DNA from: Pithys albifrons albifrons
Taxonomy: Eukaryota > Chordata > Aves > Passeriformes > Thamnophilidae
Assembly (NCBI RefSeq): GCF_047495875.1
Contig: NC_092459.1
Coordinates: 20,879,795-20,943,794, forward strand
Reading direction: 5' to 3'
Length of the DNA: 64,000 bases
Part shown: positions 1 to 13,300 of the stretch, piece after piece
How positions within the stretch are numbered: the first letter of the stretch is position 1
Layout: every line of letters begins with the position of its first letter
Program-made: the position numbers and the translations under genes
The notes under the pieces: model-generated
Database searches by the model: none
Told to the model about the DNA's origin: nothing
The model's input: only the letters and a program-made list of their open reading frames with translations

Positions 1-204
1 CTTCGGTAGTTTTAGTCCACTGAAGTGATTCTCCTCACTCAGATGTCAGGGCAAATTCAGGCAAAAGCATCAGAACTCAACTTTTGGGATCTTAACTTGG
101 TAGGAGTCCTGCAGTACTGTATGTGCTGGAGCAACAACACAGAGTATGCATGTGCTGCACGGGGTAATCCAAACTGTTTGTTTGTGCAGTTTGGTGCCCT
201 ACAG

Positions 205-522
205 CTTCTTCAAAAGGGGAAGAGGAGAGGCAAGTACTGATCTCTTCTCTCTGGTGACCAGTCACAGGAGCTGAAGGAATAGCCTGAAGTTGTGTCAGGA
301 GAGGTTTGGGCTGTATATTAGAAAAAGGTTCTTCACCCAGAGGGTGGCTGGACACTGCAACAGGCTCCTCAGGGAAGTGGTCACGGCACAAAGCCTGGCA
401 GTTCAAGAAGCATTTGAATGATGTTCCTAGTGGGATTCTTGGGTCCATCCTGTGCAGGCCAAGGAGCTGGGCATCAGTGATCCTTGTGGGTCCCTTCCAA
501 TTCGGGATATTCTATGATTCTA
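205..522 (+). mobile_element. CR1 LINE 3' fragment
   Basis: This is a 5'-truncated CR1 copy. It runs from the GAGGGGAAGAGGAG...TGATCTCTTCTCTCTGGTGACC region, through the segment for the last ORF2 residues (TTCACCCAGAGGGTGGCTGGACACTG, GGCTCCTCAGGGAAGTGGTC), to the CR1 3' end GGTCCCTTCCAATTCGGGATATTCTATGATTCT. The left boundary is approximate. Small open frames across it on both strands are fragments of decayed ORF2 or its antisense, not genes. Confidence 0.9.
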
Positions 523-1676
523 ATTTGTCATGAGACAGTAGACTCACTGACATCTTATTCAAACATGTCTGCATGCAGTGCCAAGGGTCATCCTCACACA
601 TGTCAGGAATTCATCTTTTCTGTTTCAATAAATTCCGTTTTGGCTAGTTTTTTATAGCTTCTTTTTCTAAGGAGAAGTGTAGGTTGAAAATGAAATGCTG
701 CACTCAGACTGCCCATGAGGACAAATAATTCTTCATTTTACCAGCAGTAATCAGACATTTGGTGTGTCTGCAAGAATGGTTTAGTAATGTCATTGTGATT
801 GCTGTTGAAACTACAGTAGAAGACAGGTGATGTAAAGACCATAAAAATGATAAGATAATTCTTTAAGGTAACATAAAACGCCCCAACATCCAATGTTGTC
901 ACAGAAGCTGAATTTTGGACGGAACAAAATGACAGTTGTTGAAAACTGCCCTTGTCAAAGAGTCAAAATAGCAATCAGCTTGAAGCTCAATTTAAAAGGT
1001 ATTCAGGCAAGGAATGTTGCTTTGAAAACAGAGAAAAGTCACATCAGAAAATGAGAGAGGGGGAAAGAAGAAGAGTTTCACTAAAGTAAGTCTCTTACAA
1101 AGGTGAAATGTTCTGGGATTTCTTAGTAGATACAATTTCCTTGAATTTAATACTGCTTTCACCACAGCAATAAAGGACATGGCAATATGTTTCAGTTAAA
1201 ATTCTTTGGAAAAGAGCATTCTTAATTTCAACTCTAAGTTATTACATAAGTATAAATATAGAGATAAATAATAAATATGTGCGTATATACACATTTATAT
1301 TTAAACATATGTATATGCAGAGTAAAAAGTATTTGACATTTTTTCATAAATATTCTGTAGTGTAAAGACAGAGATTAACTACCAAGTTATTTGTAACATT
1401 TTAGAGTATTTCAGCATAAAAAAACCATGTAACTAGGAGTTTGCTTTCTCACATACAGCATTTGTTACTAAGGACATTTCACAAAATTTAGCAAATTAAG
1501 ACTCATTTAATTCTGTAATTTAATAATGAAAAAGTGCTATTTTAAAATATCAAATCTCATACCTGTTTCTTCTTACTTTACTAGTCAAAATAAAATATCA
1601 TAATTCTCCCTTTTTTACCAAAAGACTAAAGAGATTTATAAATTTCATTCTATTTAACATACTGTCAACAGAATTG
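523..1676. other. Intronic, nothing recognised
   Basis: AT-rich single-copy-looking sequence with short A and T runs. A run of dense ATA/TAT words at 1250-1340 is low complexity. No exon signals or repeats of a known type were seen. Confidence 0.7.
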
Positions 1677-1681
1677 CTTTC
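1677..1681. repeat. Target-site duplication, left copy (CTTTC)
   Basis: Five bases immediately before the TG of the solo LTR, repeated exactly after its terminal CA at 2316-2320. Confidence 0.85.
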
Positions 1682-2315
1682 TGTTATGGGTTCACCTAGG
1701 TGGGCCTAGATTTGGGCTCTGAAGTTTGGACTAGACCGAAGCTGCCAGCTGACTTGAGCTGGGCTGAGCTAACAGCTGACCTCTTCTAGCCCGTAATTTT
1801 ATATTCCATACCACATTATGACATCATCTCCAGGGAAGTAGGAACCAGTGTGGGAGTGGTTAAGGCTGTCGCTTCTCAGCCCTCCTCTTGGGAGGACGCA
1901 TGATGCTGTCCCAGGGGGGATGGAGAGGACCAGGCCCACCACTGGCTCACAGGGTACCTCAGGAAAGTAAAATGTGTTGTTCTGGGTCTCTCCTTTCTGC
2001 TTGAGTTTGTCTCCCTGGGGAATAAGTCTTTTCTTAAGTAATGTGTAGTTAAGACAGTAGAATTTGTGTGTTCGTTAAGAAGTTGAGGTGGGGAACTTGT
2101 TGTTGTAGACTTGTGTGAGTGAATATTTGTACTCTCTTCTAATTGTCTCTTTCTTTCTGGGAAAAATATATGTAGTTTTAATATAAATGCCATTTGAAGT
2201 GGTTTATTTTTCCTTTCCCCTCTCTTTTCCTCCCTTTCCCTGGTGTTAGGAGGGAGGCTTTTCTCTCTGTGCTTGGGGGGGGGGGCTTGGCAGTTGCTTA
2301 TCTCAAACCAAGACA
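1682..2315 (+). mobile_element. Solo LTR of an avian endogenous retrovirus, intact ends
   Basis: A 634-bp element begins TGTTATGGGTTCACC and ends CTCAAACCAAGACA, so it has canonical TG...CA termini. It is flanked on both sides by the same 5 bp, CTTTC (1677-1681 and 2316-2320), a target-site duplication. No retroviral genes are attached, so this is a solo LTR left by recombination between two LTRs. The ending resembles LTRs of avian ERVL-like families; this is from memory, not a search. An 11-base G run sits at 2275-2285. A 146-codon minus-strand open frame covers much of the LTR and is a shadow. Confidence 0.85.
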
Positions 2316-2320
2316 CTTTC
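2316..2320. repeat. Target-site duplication, right copy (CTTTC)
   Basis: Matches 1677-1681 exactly. Together they mark the insertion boundaries of the solo LTR. Confidence 0.85.
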
Positions 2321-5300
2321 TAAGTTATAGTCACATAACAAAATGCTCTAAGTCAGTGTACTTTTAAGTGTCAGGAACAGTATAATTTGAAGTTAATGTG
2401 GATGGCCAGATTTAATTCACTGACTAAATTTAACTTGCAAGACCTTTAGGAGCTGCAATTCATGAGAAGAATTAAATTTGACTCTGATAGCCAGGGCTGG
2501 CATTGCAGGATATTATTTAAAGTAATTTCATATTTTACTTGTTACATTGTCTTTTAGCTACACAAGCAGTCATTAAACAAGATGCACACACTTTTTTAAA
2601 GCACAGTGATGTCCTAAACACTGAAAGAGTATAGAAGACTACAATCTGACAAATATTTATTAATGTTTCATATAAAAATACACCTCAACACATTTGTGTT
2701 GGACACATTAATACACATATATGTACATTAATATTAAATGTGACAAATGATGAGAGTTACTGGAAATTGGCATTTTTCATATTGGAATAAGTACACCTTT
2801 GCTTTATGCCCCTAGACATTGGCTAACATAAAATAGAAATAGGCTACCAAACTTTCAAAACAGCTATTGCATTCTAATTTTAATAAAACAGATTTAATTC
2901 TCATCTTCAGTGAAACTGGAATAGTTTGGCAAATTACCTTTCTAAAACACATTTCTTTGTAAGTGATAATTAGCTAGCATCAGCAAAACTTAAGCCATTA
3001 GGAATTGTTGGAATGACTAATTACCAGATACCACTCTGAGTGATAAATATTAAGTTTTATAATTATTGTGTTTCTTTTCTCGGTTTAACTTAAAGGAGTC
3101 AAGCATGTGCTCTTATTTTTCAGACTTACCCTGTTTGTGTCACTTTGTAAAACAGAATAAAAATTTTTGGGATTTACATTTTTTCCCTCTATTTTCTGTT
3201 AAGAATACCAGATTAATCTTTCCAATTGGGAGTTCTGGCTGGTATCTCACTTGATGGCTGCCTCACTTGAATTTTGACTGGAATATGGGCCTTTACAGAT
3301 GTGTAGTTAGGAGAAATAATCCTAATTTCTTGGAGGAAGGGTTCTCCTTTCATCCAGTCTACTCAAAAGCTTTAAATTGAGTCACAATTCTAAGGACAGG
3401 TATCCACACTCTCTGTAAAATGGTAAAATCCCAATACTTACACTTAAGCATATTTCCCACTATTCAGTGCCACAATCACTGAGAGATTCTTCTTTGGCTT
3501 TCCTGCATATCTAAAATTAGGAGTGATTGTTTCTGTTTATTATGATAGTTATTTGACCTCAGAAAGTTACAGCCAAAAGTGGTTTGGTTTTTAAGCCACA
3601 ATGAAGGGATTAGCAAATACTTGGTGGCTGTCTTATATTTCCACAGCAAGATGAAACAGAAGGTTTAAAAATAGAAAAAACACAGCTAAATTTCAGCCAA
3701 AATCACAGGGAGAAACTCAGAGAAGCTACACAGCTTTTTATTCATTTAGTATTTATTTTGACAAGTGATCAAACCAAGGGCTATTGGGAGAAAATATACA
3801 AGCAGTTTTCCTTAAACAAATAAAATTTGAAAAAATACTACTATGATGAACTGCTAAGTAAATTCTAAGTGCATAGTAAAGTGATGTGGAACAAGAATTC
3901 ATTGCCATCAAGGCTTGTAATAGAAGTAACGTCTTCTATCTTCTTCCATTTCAGTTATCAGTGGAAAAATTTGATAGAGCTGATAAGTAGCGTAAATCAG
4001 ATTTGGAAATGCAGCCAGGTTTTTTCCCCATAAGGTTTGATTTCCCTGCTACAAAATAAATAATCCAAAACAAACTTCAAATAACTATTTTTGTAATAAA
4101 ATATATAAATATTATTCATTTAAAAAATCCACTGAATTTCTGGCTATTTGCATTGTTCAGGGTGTAATACATAGAGATGTATAACATATGTTATACATGG
4201 GTCAGAGCTCTGTGATCTTCTAACTGGAGCCGAAGTTAAAAAAGCCTGCACACAACAGGGCTTGATGTTGTGCAATTGTTATATTATTGAGAAGATTATA
4301 ATGCTTCTTCCACAATCTACAAACTATAGTATTGTCAGTGCTGACAGTAACACAGCAACTACCATAAACATATGTATCTTAATTGCCTGAACAAATGGCT
4401 TAATAATATATTACAGCTTTAACTCTCAACAAACGTGTGAATTCAAAGATTCAAGATCAAGGGGGAGGTTGCCTTTGTACATACATACATATAGGCTTAT
4501 TTAATTAGTACTTTCATCAGGAAAGTCCTGAACAAGAGACCAAAACATGCACCTTTTTCAGGACAAAACCTTTTCAGCCAGGACCACACTGTTCAAATCA
4601 TGTGGGCACATCACCTTGGATCCAGAACACTCATTTTCTCATTTGCTATTCCATCTTTATAAGAAAGGTCCTAAATTCAATAACTCTCACTAGCAGGCCA
4701 ATTTTTTTTTAACAGCTATACTCTTTGCAAGACACCTTGTACTGCAGTCATGTGGTTTTATTCATTTGAATCATATGGCTAAATATAATTATAGCTGTCA
4801 ATTGCTTTGTACTTTCAAAAACACAGAAGAAATGTCCTACATTGTATATAAGGCATCATTAGTGGAATTGTTTCCTTCTTAATTGGTAGAGGCTGGAAGT
4901 GTTCTTCAGGCTTTTTGGATTTCTTCTATGCTTGCCCACCCCCCTCATTTTTCTTCAGGAAAAAAATAGATTCATTTTATCCAATGACATTTATATGTAA
5001 ATATTTCAAAGAGCTGGCAATGCCAACCAGAATATGGATTGTAATAATCTGAAGTAAGGCATTTAACCTCTAGAAAGCCTCATTTACTTATGCAGTCTTT
5101 GACATGGTTAACCTTAAGTTCTTCATTCTTTTGTGGGACAGCTTCAACAGAAAAGGTAAATAACCTGTATTTACCTGGCTAGGATAATCTGAAATGTTCC
5201 CATGAGTTAAAGGAGGCAGATACAGAACTCCTTTACCCTTATTCTGGGCTATAGTGAAAAGTAGGAATATATGTGTGGATGGGGGAAAGGGTAGTGGATA

Positions 5301-7261
5301 TCCCTTGCTTCCCTCTACAGAGATAAATGAACCTGAATGAATCTTGGAAAGCAAAAGTTGACCTAACCTTCCCTTAATGAAGCAGTCCTCTCAAAGTTAC
5401 TGCCTAATCACCTTAATTCTGTTAACTTAAACACAATGTCACTCCAGGGGCCTTTAAAATACAGTTTTTCCATTTATTCCTCAAGCCCATAGGTGACAGA
5501 TATATTTAAAATTTATTAAACCCTCGAAGTGAGGCATTAGCTGGTCCCTGAAGCTGGGTGGTGCGTTCTGCATCAGTTTACGAGCCTGCTCTCTCTTCCT
5601 AAGCCCAAGGAAGCACCTTCCAGCACCCAATGGGACATTTTATGGGCAGGCTTTGAGTTTACCCTTATTCTCATGATCTCCCTGGTTTGCTTCCCAAACA
5701 TATCGGTCAAAGGCATCTCTCAGTGAATGAACAGGGTATTTTCAACCTTACTCTGATTTGTCTACACATCTCGCCAGTGTTTAGGGGCATTGGCTAACTT
5801 TACTTTAAGAGGTATAGGTTATTACTGAACTTTTCTCCTCTCTTTTAATGCAGAATGTTTAAATGTTTATTCTGTTTCAAGCAGTAAAGAATCATCAGAT
5901 GGCTGGAATTTGGGGGTGGGGGCGGGTGGAGTTGGGTGGGTTTGTTTGGTTTCTGTTTTCTTTTTTTTCCTCCCCCATTTTTTCATGTCTGAAAGCAGAA
6001 TTGAGATAAATTTATGGGTTTGCAACATTGTGTCAGCTCTCACCAGAACCGTGGCATCATGCACACATAATTTCAATGTTTATTACATGTTTCCAACACA
6101 TTCTTAGGAAGCAAACGTTATCTGTCCTTGGAGAATGTGAGAGCAAACTGACCTTCAGATTTCTTTCATAAACCCCATAATTCAATAATAATGATTTTAT
6201 AGCTCACCTCTGTAGCAGTAATTTTATTTACTTGATTTTTTTAATACACTTCCTAGAACCTCAGCCAGTAGTCATTGCAAAATTGCATTAAAAATTATAA
6301 ACAGATGGTCTTCCCAACTTGCTACCTATCATATATCATCACCTTCCCAGAGCTGGTTAACATAAAACAGAAAAGTTCAGCAGCCTTTAATAATCATTGG
6401 CTCAACAACTAGATTAATTTTATAAGGACAGCTTTCAGCAACTCATGTTATTAACTTACAATAAAAAGCAGCAAACTACTTGCAAACATATTTTATGTTT
6501 TCAACTTAAATTGTCAGAGAATTTAAATTAAATTCACAAGATTTTAAGAGAGTCAAAACATCTTACCTAAAGAAGAATGGTCTTGCAGGAAAAGGTAATA
6601 TTAGATTGTTTTCTTAATTTTGTTTGAAAAATATTACTGTAAAAATCAGACACTTCACAGAGCAGTTCATGCACCTCTTGTCTAGTCCCTCAGTTTTCAG
6701 AAGGAATTCTTGGTAATGTATTACAGGTGAATATGAAGCACCTGAACTAGTACAAATTTTTATTCACTTAAAATAAAACCTGAGATATGATATTTATAAG
6801 TTAAATATTGCAAAATGACACTTTTCTATAATTATTGATAATATTCACTTGTGTTGCTAGACTTCATTTAAAAAAAAAAGATAGATACATCCTTAAAATC
6901 TGGATTCTAATTTAAGAGTACATACACCACAACTATTCCAACTGGAAAAAATACATCACACACTAGCAGGTCACTACTTAAGCCTATGAATTTCAGATAT
7001 ATGGTAAATCTATAGTGTATGTAATTTGGAACACCTCTACTGCTGAGTTGGGAAATTGCCTTGTTTATTTCTTAGAGACAAAAAAAGTCCTCTCACTCTT
7101 CAGGCTAGGTCAGAGAAAAGAGTTGAAATGCATTAATCTTTCTTTTTGAGAAATGCATTAGAGGTATTTTCTTCAAGGTGTATAACCTCCATAATGTGGC
7201 TACCCTTACCACACCAAAATGTAATTTAAGAAGTAATTTTAAAAAATAAACATCTCTAAAA
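2321..7261. other. Intronic, no recognised gene or repeat
   Basis: AT-rich non-coding sequence. The stretch 5520-5810 is clearly less AT-rich than its surroundings and contains no known repeat motif. A G/T-rich run and poly-T lie at 5908-5978. The open frames here are short and lack coding character. Confidence 0.65.
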
Positions 7262-7352
7262 TGTAGTGGAAGATGTCCCTTCCCATGTCAGGGGGGTTGG
7301 AACCAGGTGAACTTTAAGGTCCTTCTAAAGCCAAACCATTCTATGATTCTGT
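7262..7352 (+). mobile_element. CR1 LINE 3' tail, about 90 bp
   Basis: Only the extreme 3' end remains: GGTTGGAACCAGGTGAACTT, then AAGGTCCTTCTAAAGCCAAACCATTCTATGATTCTGTGATGATGAT. This is the conserved terminal hairpin and octamer repeat of avian CR1. Confidence 0.88.
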
Positions 7353-8439
7353 GATGATGATAGACTTCTGATCCCATGTCCCATATAAATGAGTGCCAGG
7401 AAACTTGAAAAAATCTGAACCTCTAATTTCTCTAAATGATTTGAAGATCAAAAGGGTTTCAAATTAACCATTCTTGGATGAAATAAACTTTCAGCAGGAA
7501 CTGCTTCAGGTGTATTTTTCAAACTAGTCACATGTTCCAGATAGCAAAATAGTACATAGAATACTAAAATTCATAAAAAGAGAGAAAGTCTAAGTGGTCT
7601 AAAAGATCATGGGGAAGGGTCTATAAAATGGGTAAAATTTACAAGTAAGCTTCTTAATTTCTGTGAGAAAAAAAATCTAGATGCAAATGATTCACTGGTT
7701 TGAACATACTCACCAAAAGAAACCAACATTTGCTGTTTTAACACAGCATTTTATTCTCCCTAAGAACAGGAACAGATACAGTATTGCAACTCTAACACCT
7801 CCTGTCCAGAAGAGGAAAAATCTGAATTTCCTATTCATCAGGTATCCTACTGAGATGTAAATCTTTTCTAGAAGTAAGAAAAAAAAATTCATTGCAAACA
7901 GAATTGACATTACATGAGCATCTGTTTGATTAAATGACTGAAACATATAAACAGTGAGTTAATGAATCAGAAAAAAAAATCAGAAATCATACGAAATGCT
8001 AGCCAAGAATTAAAAGGTAATTAAAAAAAAAAAAGATAGTCTTGTCTACTCCTAAATCAGAAAATAGAGAAGGAATACATAAGGGTATTGAATATAACAT
8101 TTACTAAGGTTTATGTGAACACATAAAAATACAACATTTAGAAAACACATGGATTTTAAAAGATTTCAGCTTTTAAACTAAAACATAAAATAAAATTTTC
8201 TTTCTATTGCCTGCATACAGGATAGTTTTGCATATACAAGAATCCAAAAGCAGAAAGGGGCAGATCTTCACCAGGGAATGTGATTGCATACTGGGGCAGT
8301 ACATTGTAGTAGCTCTGCCCCTCCACAGTGCCACAAAACTTTAGGATTGCACATCAGTCTGGGAATTCCCCACTTTTCAAAACCTAGGGAAAGACTCTGA
8401 GGTGTCTCTGAAACAGGCTTACCAAAAGAATCTTGTCAT
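7353..8439. other. Intronic, nothing recognised
   Basis: AT-rich sequence with A runs at 7671-7676, 7880-7888, 7971-7978 and 8023-8034. The stretch from about 8240 is less AT-rich and may already be part of the LTR-like element that follows. Confidence 0.6.
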
Positions 8440-9420
8440 GTGTGAGAGACTGAAAATGGTTAATGGCACAAACATTGTTAAGATCATCAAAGGACTTTGC
8501 CTATTATGGCAACACTGTATAAAGCCATGATCAATGAAGCCCATCCTGTCCGAATATGCCTCCTGGATTTTGGGAAATTGGACTCTAAGTTAAACCGGCT
8601 CATGAGAACTTGAGATAAGATAAAGGTGGTACTATTGTACAATTACCTCAGGCTTAAGGAGAAGTAAACAAAGCTGAGGGGATAAGAATCTATCCACAAA
8701 GAAAGTCACCTGAGCAGCTGTGTTGAAAATCAGCTCTGGCTGGGTGTGATGGGAGAGGCTGTAGAGATTTTGTATGTGTGATGTCAAGACCTCTAGTCTG
8801 CATAAGACAGAGGGAGTGAACACCCATCACCAGATTCTATAAGCCAGATAAGAAGCAGACCCTGTGCAGAGTTCTCCCTTGCACAAACAGTCTCAGCTGT
8901 AAAACTCCCCCCCTCTCCCCAGGAAGGGTATATACACACAGGACATTCACATAAGAGGCAGCTGAGAGGGTGTCATAAACCATCAAAGGCCCCCAAAGTG
9001 CCCTCCCCAGACTCTTTCCTGAGACCTTCCACCAGAGTACTGCACATGAACCAAAGTGCTGAAACAGATTCAGAACCTGTTGCAAAAGACAGTGTATAAC
9101 TTCCCGCCAACCCCAAAGGAGGTACCTGAGCATTTCCAGATTCCCACTTACCCTGAATATATATTAATCCATTGAACTCTATATTTCCTGGGACCCCCAC
9201 CACTGAGAAGCCCAGAGTGAAGAGAACCAATGAGACACCTTCTGGATTCACAGAGGTGGAGACTCTATTCCTACTTCATTTGTCTCTCTCTCACTCCCCT
9301 TTTCTATTTCTCTCTCTCTCTACTTTACATTTACTGTTACACAAAATCTGTACTATTGACTTCAGGTATATGGTCTCGTTTGCACCGCAATTCAGGCAGA
9401 GGCATCTCTCTAATAATTTT
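8440..9420 (+). mobile_element. Probable ERV long terminal repeat, boundaries uncertain
   Basis: This block is less AT-rich than its flanks and organised like an LTR. It has a TATA-like GGGTATATACAC (about 8926), a second TATA-like GAATATATATTAATC (about 9158), a polypyrimidine stretch at 9281-9330 (TCTCTCTCTCACTCC... and a second TCTCTCTCTCTC), then a U5-like terminal part, ACTTCAGGTATATGGTCTCG followed by TTTGCACC. That terminal wording is familiar from avian ERV LTRs. No clean target-site duplication was found, so both ends are approximate. Overlapping open frames at 8632-9483 on both strands are not genes. Confidence 0.5.
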
Positions 9421-10100
9421 AATAATTGGATCATAGCATCATGTAGAACAGTGGGAAGGATGGGAAGAACAATTAGGATCTAATTTAGAGAGTTCTAAGT
9501 TTTGCCTGCCTCTTGGTGCCATGGCAGCAGGATGCACTGAGCTCTGATCAGCTCCTATCATCACTCTCAAGCATTGCTGCTCTTCCAGAAGAATGTGATT
9601 ATGAATGAAGTGTTGGCAATCAGCTGTGTCACTTGAGGCTGACCATGAATTAAGAACCACTCCTCTATAGAACATGCAAACACTTCACAGATGACTTACA
9701 ATCCATGAGATACGTTTTGGGAATGGAGCTCAATTTGAGTTTACAGTGCTTTGAAGGGATGAAAAATAATATAAGGGACAATCACATCTAGTAAAAGTAC
9801 ACCCATGTTCTTTGGAAAAGCATGTTGATTTAACTTTTTCAAAATGGTGGATCAGGCAGAGTTAAAACTCTCAAATATTGTCTTTCATTTACAATGAAAT
9901 CCACTTTGACAATTAAAACTTATGTAGTGATTCCAGTGCATCAAAGAGACAAGGATAAAAAAAAATCCAGCAGATTATTCTAGTTATTTGAGATTAATTT
10001 CTTAACTCAAGGCATTAGGTCACTTTTTTGAACCTAAACACCCAGATTAATACTTTACTGACAGTAAAGCAGGCAGTATAAACATGCCCTAGAGCTTTTA
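9421..10100. other. Intronic, nothing recognised
   Basis: Ordinary AT-rich sequence. A 78-codon minus-strand open frame at 9439-9675 has no recognisable domain. Confidence 0.65.
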
Positions 10101-10131
10101 CCATGAATCAAACTTGGTTTTCTGATCTTAC

Positions 10132-10335
10132 CAGCATGAACAGTTTGTAAATGTTGTTCCCAAAAGACTGTAGCTGTCTTATAGCTGGATAACATTCTGC
10201 CTGGAAGCCTCCATCTGGAACTGCTGACAGGATTTCTTGCCCGTGTATTTCTTCAAGCTTAAATATCCATTTAACTGTGACTGAGTAGTTGGGATACGGA
10301 ATGACCACCAAGATGCCTTCTGAGTCCTCTTCCAT
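10132..10335 (-). CDS. Unrecognised exon-like ORF ending at a strong splice donor
   Basis: An ATG in good context (AAAAATGG) at 10335 opens 68 codons that run exactly to CTG/GTAAGATC, with the donor GT at 10131-10130, in phase 0. The peptide starts MEEDSEGILVVIPYPNY and contains VKWIFKLEEIHGQEIL and DGGFQAECYPAIRQLQSF. Its amino-acid mix looks more like a real protein than the other chance frames here. An in-frame TAA lies four codons before the ATG, so this would be a first coding exon or a retrocopy fragment. No family was recognised and no downstream partner exon was found. It lies on the CSMD1 strand but does not match CSMD1. A chance ORF remains quite possible. Confidence 0.25.
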
Positions 10336-13300
10336 TTTTCTTACTTAGAATAAATAAAATGCTTCCCACTGTTCTCCACAGAGAAATAAAAAGGAAAAGT
10401 CCTGAGCTTTTAGGTTTAGCTTCTGTTTCTTTACTTTCCTTCAAGGCTTCAGCCTTTGAAAATTTTAAGGGAGGCATCCAGTAAGGATAGACAAGAGTTA
10501 GAACAGTCTCTTCTCCTGTTCTAGCCTGATAAAGGGCAGGCATTCTATCACTGTGGTGACACCCTCTGATGAGATGTTTCTCACACAGTCCATTTATATT
10601 AAGTGAAAGTACTGGATAACAGAAGACAAAGCGTATTGCATTTATGTCAGGTAAACTGGTCAGGCATAGAAGCTGGCAAATAAGCCTAGATATGAACATC
10701 ATAAAAGTGACTATTATATAATCAATAATCATTCAGAAGAAAACGGAACAATTATTGAAAGGATAACTAAGTATGATGTGTCTATTTTTCTCTGTAAATA
10801 AACAATAAATGAAACAAAAAGAAAGAGGATAGTCACAGCAGGTTGCAATTAGAAAGATGTAACTGTATGTACAACACTGCACTGAAAGATCACAAAATAA
10901 AACAGGAGGAGTGGTTGTGTGGGTTTGTTTATTTGCCCAGTCTTTCAAGAAGAACACCAATCTCTACGTAACAGATGAAAAGGATACCATCAGGCAAAGG
11001 ACTTAAGTGAAGGAAAAGTGTAAAGGAAAATAACAAATGCTGGCAATCAACAGAAGAAACAATCAATGAAGAGAAGTTCAACAGAAAAATACTTACAATA
11101 ATAGAACAGCAAATGAGAGCAAAACTCATATTCATGGTCAAGCACAAGTGAAAAAAAAGGAAAAAATTAAAGTAAAAGCAGGAAACGGGGTAAAAAAAAT
11201 GAAAGACACAATTGTTTTGCTACTTGTGTAAGGAGCATAGTATGAAAATTAGGAGATGTTTTGCATATTCTTTCCCTGCAAAGTATGAATACTTTAAGTG
11301 TGCTATAGTTAAAATTAGTAGGATAAAATTGATGCTAAAAAAATGCTGGTTTGATTACAAAATCAAATACAAAAACTGAGGGAGTTTGATTTACACATAG
11401 TTGTCTCTTATATGTCTATACTTCACTGTATGTATCATATGTATCGAGGACCATAATTTAAAAAAAAACCCAAACAGTATAAACATTGATTGAACACTTT
11501 ATCATACTGATTGCAACATGCATTTGCTGAGTGCCGGTTTGGCTTTGCAGAAATATACAGAAATTCAGGCAGATTTATTTTCATAATTTAAATTTTTGCA
11601 AGGTTGCTTTTCTCACACATTCTTTCACTACAGTTTTTTTTCTTGTGTTTTGTATGTTCCATATGTCTCTCTAGCATTTGGGTTTCAGGGAAAAAAAAAA
11701 TATCATACATGTGTATTTTTGTATATGTATGAAGACACACTTGGGCCCTGTCAGCACTGTAATATAAATTTATTCTACTTAAATGTTATCAAACTGCTGA
11801 CCACATAAAATATAGAATCATTGATGGGACATGACAAATTGATAATAAAAAGGAAAAAGCCAATGGAAATATGTACAGAACGAAGAGAGGCAGTTAGGAG
11901 GATGACAGGAAAATAAGTATTTCATGTATAACAACTATTCCTTTAATCCTGTTCCAACCACTGCATTCAAAGAATATTGATATAATACAGTTCCAATTAC
12001 AGAAAATCTGCCCAGCCTGTGGAAATTTTTTCTATTACATGTAATAGAACAGTCCATCCTCCTTAATCAATGGAGTACTTGCATATTTCTCCCTTCTTTT
12101 ACTATTTTCTTCCAATTGATTCAGATAAATCTGGTACTGAGGTGCTCAGAACAAAATAATAGATGTGTAGTCTAGCCACTGAAATAGAGTCTATCATCTC
12201 TAGGTCTATCACGGTGATGTGATGCCCTTTTTGTGCAGCCAACATTAATTATCAAATATTTCTTTGAACATTCTTGTTCTATCTTGTAGCCTAGTGGGAA
12301 GAAAGCTCATCCTGCCATTTTGGCATCCTGCCCTGAATACCACTGCAATCAGTGCAGGGTATAAAGGAAGAGCATCCAACAAGAACTTGAAATGTAGGGA
12401 TATTTTAATATGTATTTATTTGTAAGCTGTTTAATATGCATGTAAGTGGATACAGATGTCAGTTTCTCTGTGCTACATAAATTTGGGTGATGAATATATT
12501 TAATTTTGCTTTTGAAAGCTTTTATTCACAAGATTCCGGATTTTCCCTTTATATGGAAATATTAATTGATATTAAGAAATTGTGTAAAGATAACTTTGGT
12601 GTGCACAGTTAATATTTCTGTCATGATTAGAACACCTCATTAAAATAACATCATCTGGTCAAAAAATGTGTGTAAATATGTATTATGTGAATGACTGTTG
12701 GAGACCCAATCCACAGCCTGTAAAAATCAGTGCAGTCTTTACACTTGTACTTCATTTCACAGCACTTCATAGGTGCATTATAAGGAACTGTTTTTTTACC
12801 CTGTCACCTCAAGAAATGATGCTGTTAAATCTCTATTCCTCTAATAATAAACAAATATTTGCCTTCACCAGTCCTTTCTCCCTCTCCAAAAAACCCAAGG
12901 AAATTTAATATTAGTTTGCAAAATCCTTTAATGCAATATTTACAATGCTGTTCTGAAATACTCTGGCATATGAAAATGCTTCAGCGTAACTGACAAAAGA
13001 TTTTTACCACTTATTTCACTACATAAATTTTCTATTCTTATTAGACTTATTACACATTTTTTGTCTTACATTATTTTTACTTAATGACAAGGACCTCCCC
13101 CTCCCTGTTTTTAAACACTGATTAGATGACCACTCCAAACAAATTACTATCTGCACTGTGGAAAAAACCTGTGTGTGGAAAATTGCTAATCTATAATTTG
13201 TGAAATCAGACTCAGGAAGCAAGATATGATCCAATCTAGGAGAAGATGATTCTGAGCCAGTTACCAGAGACTTCCTTCACATCAGTGAGAATAAACATAA

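Noticed and set aside
1876..2316. 146-codon minus-strand open frame
   Set aside because: Lies almost entirely inside the solo LTR, reads low-complexity text, and has no domain; it is an antisense shadow of LTR sequence.
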